Source: Saprospiraceae bacterium (GTDB lineage Bacteria; Bacteroidota; Bacteroidia; Chitinophagales; Saprospiraceae). Taken from it: a stretch of 64,000 nucleotides of DNA. This document shows positions 44,730 to 51,474 of this stretch, piece after piece. A model generated the notes under the pieces. That model made no database searches and was not told where the DNA came from. It saw nothing but the letters and a program-made list of their open reading frames with translations. Numbering within the stretch: position 1 is the stretch's first letter; every line of letters begins with the position of its first letter. The DNA is taken from the NCBI GenBank assembly GCA_026993525.1, contig JALWSS010000026.1, positions 29,044 through 93,043 of the forward strand, written 5' to 3'. The position numbers and the translations under genes are program-made.

Positions 44730-44792
44730 GTTTCAGTTTTGCGATGGGCACCAAGCCTGCATTAACCAGTTTTCGATATTGCCTTGAAGTTT
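44660..44792. repeat. 133-bp direct repeat, right copy
   Basis: Counterpart of 42811-42943, five mismatches. Homology stops at the T before the TACCC end of the palindromic element, copy 2. Confidence 0.85.
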
Positions 44793-44793
44793 A

Positions 44794-44906
44794 TACCCGA
44801 TTCGAAGTGGTTTGGGAATAATTCATCACTCCCGCCCAGTGTGGATGGGAAGTTTGGGTCCCGGAGCAAGTCCGGGATCGCCGCCCAGACCACTTCGTTT
44901 TGAGTA
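44794..44906. mobile_element. Miniature palindromic element, copy 2
   Basis: A 113-bp version of the element at 6051, same orientation, ends TACCCGATTCGAAG and CTTCGTTTTGAGTA, flanked by TA at 44792-44793 and 44907-44908. It is longer because the small terminal hairpin is replaced by a TCCCGGAGCAAGTCCGGGA hairpin. Confidence 0.82.
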
Positions 44907-44915
44907 TAGTTCGAA

Positions 44916-45623
44916 TTACTTTTTTCTTGGTTTTCGCAGTTTTTGAGGTTTTTCTAATTTTTTCAATCTGTCTTCTAAACTATGTATCAAGGAATTTGTG
45001 TCAATTAATTTTTTTAATTCCGGCAGGCCGGGGTGATTGGGCAAAGCTTCCTCCACCATTTTGTAATGCGATTGGGCTGCTTCCAGCATGTCTTTTGACA
45101 ACCAGAAGCGGATGAGAAAACTGTAGTAGGCATAAAACTCAGTAAAGTGGAACAATTTTCTTTTCGGGAAAGACTTTTTGATGTTCAATGGCGAGCCACC
45201 GAGCAGTTCCTCAACCTTGTCATAGTCGCCTTTTTGCCAATGATAAGTGGCTTTATTGAGAACGCCATAGAAGTAATCCGGGTGGTCTTTGTTTATCTGT
45301 TCGTTGAGGGCCCAGGCCTCGTCGGAGTGGCCTAAGAGTTGCAGCGCCATGAACAGGTGGTTTTTAAAGATCGGCACCTCTGGAAAACGCCCGATGACTG
45401 CTGGCAACTCCCGGGCCGCCTTTTCGGGGTGCTTTTTACTCATCACCCTGTATTTGTTGATGGCATCGGCAATTTCATGCGTTATCTCGAATGTGTATGG
45501 ATTGAAGTTATCTTCGAAAGTAAGTTCAATGTGAAACGCTTCGAACACTTCGAAGTCTTCAAAGTCTTCGGGTGCCTTCTTCTTTCTCTGCTTTTTCCTT
45601 CTTTTCGGTGGTTTTCTTTTCAT
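44916..45623 (-). CDS. TPR-like hypothetical protein with repeat-encoded ends
   Basis: A 235-residue protein. The centre (about 45-210) is helical and TPR-like, for example LQLLGHSDEAWALNEQINKD and LNKATYHWQKGDYDKVEELL. The N-terminus is a Lys/Arg tract followed by the repetitive EDFEDFEVFEAF, and the C-terminus is KLEKPQKLRKPRKK; both are encoded by simple DNA repeats like those in nearby intergenic regions. The basic ends may bind nucleic acid or ribosomes, but this is speculation. It lies just downstream of the element, copy 2, on the opposite side from the ATPase module. Confidence 0.65.
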   Translation of the reverse strand: MKRKPPKRRKKQRKKKAPEDFEDFEVFEAFHIELTFEDNFNPYTFEITHEIADAINKYRVMSKKHPEKAARELPAVIGRFPEVPIFKNHLFMALQLLGHSDEAWALNEQINKDHPDYFYGVLNKATYHWQKGDYDKVEELLGGSPLNIKKSFPKRKLFHFTEFYAYYSFLIRFWLSKDMLEAAQSHYKMVEEALPNHPGLPELKKLIDTNSLIHSLEDRLKKLEKPQKLRKPRKK

Positions 45624-45767
45624 GATTCAGAATTTTAGGGATCGGGGGAATTACAATCAAAGACGCATCTCAAATCTCCACAAAAAATTCATAAAAACCC
45701 CACAAAAACATGGTTTGCTTCGGAAATGGGGGTTTTTGCAGTGGACTCATAATTGATTTGTTCAAGT

Positions 45768-46036
45768 TCAATCCATTGCTTCCAACCTGGAGCTACGGGC
45801 GGTCACTTTGAACGAAAAGGGCCTTTTCTTCCTGGCCGCCACCTCCACGATTTCCTCCCAGTGTTTGGTCATCAGTTTCACAAACTCCAGTCTTCGTCTT
45901 TGGCACCCCGGCCAAAATCTTCAGCGATGGAGCGGACATGAATGCTGGTTTGGTTACGAACGTTGAGCGCCTTCTGGAGCAGGTCAAAGGCTTGGGCAAG
46001 TTGGTGGGGGATGTTTTCGTCGATGTAGATAATCAT
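45768..46036 (-). pseudogene. Broken PIN-like (DUF5615-type) toxin gene
   Basis: The minus strand starts MIIYIDENIPHQLAQAFDLL and continues to GRGAKDEDWSL before a stop. In another frame the last part reads LMTKHWEEIVEVAARKKRPF, the usual C-terminal end of this toxin family in Bacteroidota. The middle of about 40-50 residues, with the catalytic acidic residues, is missing. The start overlaps the end of the antitoxin fragment by ATGA. Confidence 0.65.
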
Positions 46037-46191
46037 GCTGCTTTACAATAGGCTATGGCATCTTTGACTTCTTTTTCGGTGAGTTGGTAGGAGTACGCAA
46101 TAAAGGGGATGGGTTCGTTGGCCAGGTATAGGTTGTAAACTGTCTCCGGGTAAACATTTGTATTGTTTATAACCGGGTGGCCAAATTGCCG
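46033..46191 (-). pseudogene. Truncated DUF433 antitoxin gene
   Basis: The minus strand encodes PETVYNLYLANEPIPFIAYS and YQLTEKEVKDAIAYCKAA, the second half of a DUF433 antitoxin. The normal N-terminal segment is lost, and the frame runs upstream into a GC hairpin and repeat sequence. It precedes the broken toxin gene with the four-base overlap typical of the intact pair. Confidence 0.65.
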
Positions 46192-46210
46192 TTCCGGGGC
46201 TGTGTGTAGG

Positions 46211-46242
46211 GATGAGGGATGAGCCTGTCCGGCTGCCGCCAG
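46211..46242. repeat. GC hairpin of the CCTGTC...CCAGGC type
   Basis: GCCTGTCCGGCTGCCGCCAGGCCAGACGGG is a variant of the hairpins near 17458, 17640 and 40171. It lies where the antitoxin gene loses its homology. Confidence 0.5.
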
Positions 46243-46273
46243 GCCAGACGGGGGAGTAGGGATGAGGTCTCCC

Positions 46274-46368
46274 GTTCGTGAAAGTGTTGGGCGCGGTGGC
46301 ACTTGCAAATTCCCATTGTACGGCAAGTGACGTCTCGCCAGGCTCGACTTAACACTTGCCGGAACGGG
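46274..46368 (-). mobile_element. Second palindromic repeat family, copy A
   Basis: About 95 bases matching the reverse complement of 63799-63898. The shared core includes GCAAGTGTTAA, GAGCCTGGCGAGACGTCACT and TTGCCGTACAA. In copy B the ends GCAAGTGTT and AACACTTGC are a perfect 9-bp inverted pair; here the second end has decayed. Confidence 0.65.
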
Positions 46369-46370
46369 TA

Positions 46371-46600
46371 ATAATCAAGGCAATCCCAAAATCAATAAAA
46401 TCAAGGTCTATAGTTTCCCAATGAAAAACTTCAATAACATGTTCCCCATCAGAAGTATAATCAAGGCAATCCCAAAATCAATAAAATCAAGGTCTATAGT
46501 TTCCCAATGAAAAACTTCAATAACATGTTCCCCATCAGAAGTATAATCAAGGCAATCCCAAAATCAATAAAATCAAAGTCCCTCACTTCCCAATACAAAA
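46371..46600. repeat. 86-bp tandem repeat running into the mnmE 3' end
   Basis: Units begin at 46371, 46457 and 46543, exactly 86 bases apart; the first two are near-identical and the third diverges into the last codons of mnmE. Each unit contains a degenerate version of the mnmE ending: on the minus strand it reads GNMLLKFFIGKL, against GNIFSRFCIGK in MnmE. It looks like repeated duplication of the gene end. Confidence 0.75.
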
Positions 46601-48037
46601 CCTCGAAAAAATATTCCCCAGCAGGTCTTCCACGCCCACCTCGCCGGTGATTTCGCCGAGGTAAGTCAGGGCCCGGCGGATGTCCATGGCGATGAAGTCG
46701 GAGGTGATGCCCTGGTCCATTCCCTTGAGTACATCCCGCAGGCTGTCGGCGGCCTTTTCGAGGGCCTCCAGGTGACGGGTGTTGGTGACGACGGGGCTTT
46801 CCAGGCTGCCGCCGGCCATCACCATTTCGTAAAGTTTTTCCCGGAGGTAGGGGATGTTCATGCCGTGGAGGGCGGAGAGAGTGATGATGTGTTTAGGGTT
46901 TAGGGTGTAGCGTGTAGAGTTTGGGCGTTTCCCTTCGGTGAAAAAGTAGTCCGGGATGGTTGGGTCGGTGGGTTTGGTGAGCCACTTGGGTTTGAAATGG
47001 GGGTCGGTGTCCATTTTGTTGCAGACCACGAGGAGTTGCATTTCGTCGCTTCGCAATTTTTCGAGGTCGGAAAGGACTTCGTCCAGTTTGGTGTTTCCGA
47101 CGTCAAAAACATAGACCAGCAGGGTGGCCTGCCGCACCTTTTCCATGGTTTTTTCCACGCCGATGGCTTCGATCTGGTCCTGGGCTTCGCGGATGCCGGC
47201 GGTGTCTATGAGGCGAAACTCCACACCGTTGATGTTGAGCACCTCCTCGATGGTGTCGCGGGTGGTACCGGGCATTTCGCTTACGATGGCCCGCTCTTCG
47301 GCCAGCAGGGCGTTGAGCAGGGTGCTCTTGCCGGCGTTGGGCCTGCCGGCGATGACGGTGGGCACCCCGCGCCGGATGACATTGCCGAGGCGGAAAGAGC
47401 GGATGAGTTCATCGAGCAGGTTCAGGATTTCTTTTACCAGTTTGCGGAGTTGGTCGCGGTTGGCGAATTCCACGTCTTCTTCAGAAAAATCCAGCTCCAG
47501 TTCTATGAGGCTGGCAAAGTCAATCAGTTGTTGCCGAAGCTGTTGGATCTGCTTGCCGAAGCCGCCCCTCATTTGTCGCATGGCCACTTTGTGCGATGCG
47601 GCCGAACTGGCAGCGATCAGGTCGGCTACGGCCTCGGCTTGTGAGAGGTCCATTTTGCCGTTGAGGAAGGCCCGCAGGGTGAATTCTCCGGGCTGTGCCA
47701 TACGGGCTCCTTTGCTGATAAACAGTTCAATGGCTTTTTGCAGAATGTAAGGTGAACCGTGACAGGACACCTCTGCCGTGTCTTCACCGGTGTAGCTGTT
47801 GGGGGCTTTGAAAACAGTCACCAGCACTTCGTCCAGCACTTCCCCATCATCGGTCAGAAGGGCCCCGAAATGGGCGGTGTGGCCTGGTTGTTTCGTTAGG
47901 TCCTTGCCTTTGAAAACGGACTGGACGATGCTGAGCGCCTCCGGTCCCGAAAGCCGGATGACACCGATGGCCCCCACGCCCGGTGGTGTTGCCAGCGCGA
48001 CGATGGTGTCGGAAAGTTGATGCCTGGTGTATTGCAT
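46583..48037 (-). CDS. mnmE: tRNA modification GTPase MnmE
   Basis: With MnmG, installs the 5-carboxymethylaminomethyl group on U34 of certain tRNAs. The 484-residue protein has an N-terminal tetrahydrofolate-binding domain (DTIVALATPPGVGAIGVIRL), a helical domain split around the G domain, and G motifs AGRPNAGKSTLLNALL, GTTRDTIEE, DTAGIREAQD and NKMD. It ends in FCIGK with the essential Cys. Full length. The stop is in the third unit of the 86-bp repeat. Confidence 0.97.
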   Translation of the reverse strand: MQYTRHQLSDTIVALATPPGVGAIGVIRLSGPEALSIVQSVFKGKDLTKQPGHTAHFGALLTDDGEVLDEVLVTVFKAPNSYTGEDTAEVSCHGSPYILQKAIELFISKGARMAQPGEFTLRAFLNGKMDLSQAEAVADLIAASSAASHKVAMRQMRGGFGKQIQQLRQQLIDFASLIELELDFSEEDVEFANRDQLRKLVKEILNLLDELIRSFRLGNVIRRGVPTVIAGRPNAGKSTLLNALLAEERAIVSEMPGTTRDTIEEVLNINGVEFRLIDTAGIREAQDQIEAIGVEKTMEKVRQATLLVYVFDVGNTKLDEVLSDLEKLRSDEMQLLVVCNKMDTDPHFKPKWLTKPTDPTIPDYFFTEGKRPNSTRYTLNPKHIITLSALHGMNIPYLREKLYEMVMAGGSLESPVVTNTRHLEALEKAADSLRDVLKGMDQGITSDFIAMDIRRALTYLGEITGEVGVEDLLGNIFSRFCIGK

Positions 48038-48162
48038 TTGTTATTTTTCCTGCGAGAACTGGTTTTATTCGGTTTAGTGGGGGGCTCAAACTTCAACCAT
48101 CAAATCCATCAAGGAACCGGGGTCTTCTGCTGTGAACTCCGGCTGCAAAGTTCCGAATACTC

Positions 48163-48939
48163 ATGGTCAAACTGATAGGAATACCTTTCGACAAAAAATC
48201 CAGCTTCCTGCAGGGGCCGGCCCTGGCTCCTGCCCGCATCCGGCAGGTGTTGCACGACGGCGGCTCCAATTACTGGACGGAAAAGCTTCAAAACCCCATT
48301 GAACACAAGGACTTCAGCGATGCCGGTGACCTCAATGTGGATGTTTACGAAGACATTGAAAAGGAACTGAAAAAGGTGCTGCTACCCGGTGTGAAACTGC
48401 TCAGCCTGGGAGGCGATCACTCGGTAACTTACCCCCTGATAAAAGCATACAAAGAAGTTTACGGCGCCTTTGACATTCTGCACATCGATGCCCACGGAGA
48501 CCTGTACGATGCCTTTGACGGCGATCCGCATTCGCATGCCTGCCCCTTTGCAAGGATCATGGAAGAGGGGCTGGCGGCCCGCCTGGTGCAGGTGGGTGTG
48601 CGCACCCTGAATCCACATCAACTGGCACAGGCCCGGCACTTTGGCGTGGAGCAGATCACCATGCTGGATTTTGAAGAAAAATGGCGAAGTTTGAAGTTCA
48701 ACCGACCGCTCTACATCTCAATGGACCTGGATGGATTGGATCCCGCTTTTGCGCCCGGCGTGTCGCACCACGAACCCGGAGGCCTGAGTACCCGGCAGGT
48801 GCTGGATATCTTCCACCATGTGGATGCAGCGCTGATCGGCGCTGATATTGTGGAATACAACCCCCACCGGGATGTATCCGGCATGACCGCCGCCGTTGCA
48901 GCGAAGCTGCTAAAGGAACTGGCAGGAAAGATGGTTTAG
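48163..48939 (+). CDS. Ureohydrolase (arginase/agmatinase/formiminoglutamase family)
   Basis: A 258-residue binuclear manganese hydrolase. The metal-binding motifs are all present: LGGDHSVTYPL, HIDAHGDLYDAF and SMDLDGLDPAFAPG, then GADIVEYNPHRD. It is shorter than classical arginases. The substrate (agmatine, arginine or N-formimino-glutamate) is not settled by these motifs. Divergent from mnmE with 125 bases between the starts. Confidence 0.9.
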   Translation: MVKLIGIPFDKKSSFLQGPALAPARIRQVLHDGGSNYWTEKLQNPIEHKDFSDAGDLNVDVYEDIEKELKKVLLPGVKLLSLGGDHSVTYPLIKAYKEVYGAFDILHIDAHGDLYDAFDGDPHSHACPFARIMEEGLAARLVQVGVRTLNPHQLAQARHFGVEQITMLDFEEKWRSLKFNRPLYISMDLDGLDPAFAPGVSHHEPGGLSTRQVLDIFHHVDAALIGADIVEYNPHRDVSGMTAAVAAKLLKELAGKMV

Positions 48940-48947
48940 ATGGTTGG

Positions 48948-49250
48948 CGGTTCTCAGTTCTCAGTTGGCAGTTATCAGTTATCAGTTGGCAGTTATCAGT
49001 TGGCAGTTATCAGTTGGCAGGGGCTACGGGGTGGTGAGCAAAGCCCACGACCAACACTTCAACTCCCGAAAGCTTTCTGGATCAGCAACATCAACAATTT
49101 CAACACATCAACAATTTCAACAATTTCAACAATTTCAACAATTTCAACAATTTCAACAATTTCAACAATTTCAACAATTTCAACACTTCAACACTTCAAC
49201 ACTTCAACACTTCAACACTTCAACTCCCGAAAGCTTTCGGGATCAACAAT
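48948..49250. repeat. Block of simple tandem repeats upstream of the RDD gene
   Basis: First, alternating CAGTTATCAGTTGG-type units (48948-49020). Then eight copies of the 9-bp unit AACAATTTC (49110-49181) and five of the 8-bp unit AACACTTC (49182-49221). This second tract is bracketed by two copies of a segment containing CTCCCGAAAGCTTTC (near 49063 and 49223). It ends six bases before the chosen start of the RDD gene. Confidence 0.9.
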
Positions 49251-49255
49251 CCCAA

Positions 49256-49993
49256 ATGGCGAACATCGAAATACGCACCAGCCAGAACGTTGTCATCGAG
49301 TACGAGCTGGCTTCTTTGATGGACCGTTTTCTGGCCCTGATCATTGACCTGGCGGTATTTTACTTCGGGTACATCATCCTGTACACCGCTTTTAGCTTTG
49401 TTTTTGCAAGGTATTTGGATAATTGGGGCTTAACCTTTTTCTCCTTGCTTACCCTATCGGGCTTTTTGATTTACCTGTTGCTGTTTGAGGCCCTGAGCGG
49501 GGGGCAGACCCTGGGCAAGAAAATTATGAAGCTTCGGGTGGTGCGCCCCGACGGCCGCGAGGCAGCCCTGGGCGATTACCTCATCAGGGCCATCTTCATG
49601 CTCATTGATTTCTTTTTGTCATTGGGCGTACTGGGGGCCATGCTCATAGGATCCACCACGCGATCGCAACGCTTTGGCGACCTGGCAGCCGGCACCACGG
49701 TGGTACGCCTTCAGAACAAAACCAGCTTCACCCTGGAAGATTTGTCGCGCATTGTAACGCTGGACAGCTACCAGCCAAAGTATCCTTCGGTAAAACAGCT
49801 CACCGAAGAGGACGTGCTGGTGCTGAAACAACTGCTTCGCCGCTACAGCAAATGGCCCAATGCTGCACATGCTTCCGCCGTGGACCTGGCCGTTGACAAT
49901 GTGAGCCGGCGCCTCGGAATACAGCCGCCCCAAAACGGAAAAACCGAGTTTTTGAAAACCGTAATACGGGATTACATTGTTTTGACGAGGTGA
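49256..49993 (+). CDS. RDD-family membrane protein
   Basis: A 245-residue inner-membrane protein. The RDD domain spans about residues 15-150 with LASLMDRFLALIIDLAVFYF as the first helix, SGGQTLGKKIMKLRVVRPDG, and RSQRFGDLAAGTTVV. The C-terminal 90 residues are soluble and helical. The family is linked to transport or osmotic functions, without a fixed substrate. The ATG at 49256 was chosen because translation upstream would read the simple repeats. The next gene follows closely. Confidence 0.85.
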   Translation: MANIEIRTSQNVVIEYELASLMDRFLALIIDLAVFYFGYIILYTAFSFVFARYLDNWGLTFFSLLTLSGFLIYLLLFEALSGGQTLGKKIMKLRVVRPDGREAALGDYLIRAIFMLIDFFLSLGVLGAMLIGSTTRSQRFGDLAAGTTVVRLQNKTSFTLEDLSRIVTLDSYQPKYPSVKQLTEEDVLVLKQLLRRYSKWPNAAHASAVDLAVDNVSRRLGIQPPQNGKTEFLKTVIRDYIVLTR

Positions 49994-50031
49994 AAAACTT
50001 TTTGACTGCCTCCACTGCAAACCCATTGGCT

Positions 50032-51465
50032 ATGAAATATTCTTGTGTTCACTTCCTGCTTTTCCTTTTTCTGCCTCTTTTGCTTTCGTCGCAAACGGTG
50101 ACCGTCTCCGACCAGCTCATTCTGAAGGATGAGGCCTATTACGAAGTGATTCCCGATGGACGGGGCAATGTGCTGCTCTTTCTGGACCAGCAAAACAAGG
50201 TAGAGGTGCGGGGCTATGACATTGATTTGCGCAAGCGATGGGAAAAGGAATTGCAACTGGACAGAAAACGGCCCAGGGTCATCCAGGCCGTGCCGATGGG
50301 GAGTGACTTCTGCGTTTTTTACGAGTTCAGGTACAAAATGCAACCCGTGCTCAAAGTGCACCGCTACAGCCCGGGAGCCAACCTCGTGGATTCGACCACC
50401 ATCCGGATTTTTGAGAAACTGTTTTACTCGCCCAACTACGAAATCGTCATTTCCGAAGACAAACAGACCGCCCTCATCTGGTTCATCGAAGACATGGACA
50501 AGTTCAACGTCTTCTCTTTCAGCATGAAAACCATGGAACTGAACTGGGAGTCGCAATTCACCGTTGATGATTTTTTGTACCAGCGGGATTTTGTGCAGAT
50601 GCTGACCGACAACGATGGCAACATGTTCCTCGTCCTGGACCGCAAAAACCGGAAGGCAAAAGCCGATGAGCACCACTTCGAGGTCTTTGTGCAGGGGCAG
50701 CGCACCGGCGGCCAGATGCGGCGCCACCTCATCAACATGGCGAACTACCTCACCTTTGATGTGCTTTGGTCTTTCGACAACATGAACCAGAACCTCGTGG
50801 CAGCAGGGCTTTACTCCCTCAACAACACCATGCGGGCAGAAGGCTATTTCTTCTTCCACGCAAGGGCCGACGATTTTACCAGCCAGCAACTGAAGTTTTA
50901 CGAGTTTGAAGACGAGTTTGTGAAGGTGCTTTTGGAAAGTGACAAGGAGCGGCTGAAACACAAGAGCATTTCGGAAGTGACCGTGCAGGATATCGTACAC
51001 CGCAGAGACGGCGGCATTATCATGATTGCAGAGCTGTACAAGCGCTTTCAGCGGGGTGTCACCAGCAACAGCTACTACGCCCGTACCGGCATCCGGCCCA
51101 TCACAGACTATTATTACGACGATGTGTTCATGATTTCACTGCACCCGAATGGCAACGAGCACTGGAAGATCATCCTCCACAAAAAGCAATACAGCCAGGA
51201 CGACGACGGCATCTATTCCTCCTATTTTCTGGCCAAAACACCGGCAGCCCTGCGACTGGTTTACAACGACGAAATCAAAACTGAAAACACCGTCAGCGAG
51301 TACATCGTACGGGGCGACGGCAGCTTCGACCACGACTCCGTCATGAACACCGAGCGCAAAGACCTGGGGCTACTTTTCCGTTATGGGGTGCAGGTGTCTT
51401 CCGATACCTTCATCGTGCCCAGCGAACGCCGGCACCGGCTCAAACTGGTGAAGGTGGTGTTGTGA
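50032..51465 (+). CDS. Exported hypothetical protein
   Basis: A 477-residue protein with a signal peptide (MKYSCVHFLLFLFLPLLLSS). The mature part is rich in beta-strand patterns (GNVLLFLDQQNKVEVRGYDI, MFLVLDRKNRKAK), suggesting a propeller-like or WD/PQQ-like fold, but I recognise no family. A GTG at 49990 overlapping the RDD stop is an alternative start; the ATG at 50032 was chosen because it begins the signal peptide. It is co-directional with the RDD gene and there is no C-terminal T9SS domain. Confidence 0.75.
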   Translation: MKYSCVHFLLFLFLPLLLSSQTVTVSDQLILKDEAYYEVIPDGRGNVLLFLDQQNKVEVRGYDIDLRKRWEKELQLDRKRPRVIQAVPMGSDFCVFYEFRYKMQPVLKVHRYSPGANLVDSTTIRIFEKLFYSPNYEIVISEDKQTALIWFIEDMDKFNVFSFSMKTMELNWESQFTVDDFLYQRDFVQMLTDNDGNMFLVLDRKNRKAKADEHHFEVFVQGQRTGGQMRRHLINMANYLTFDVLWSFDNMNQNLVAAGLYSLNNTMRAEGYFFFHARADDFTSQQLKFYEFEDEFVKVLLESDKERLKHKSISEVTVQDIVHRRDGGIIMIAELYKRFQRGVTSNSYYARTGIRPITDYYYDDVFMISLHPNGNEHWKIILHKKQYSQDDDGIYSSYFLAKTPAALRLVYNDEIKTENTVSEYIVRGDGSFDHDSVMNTERKDLGLLFRYGVQVSSDTFIVPSERRHRLKLVKVVL

Positions 51466-51474
51466 GGGCAAGGT

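Noticed and set aside
44909..44925. GTTCGAAT resembling a tRNA T-loop
   Set aside because: No acceptor stem, anticodon arm or cloverleaf can be built around it; it is the flank of the palindromic element.
49055..49250. Regularly spaced repeats that look like a small CRISPR array
   Set aside because: The units are 8 or 9 bases with no unique spacers, and no cas gene is nearby; it is a simple tandem repeat.
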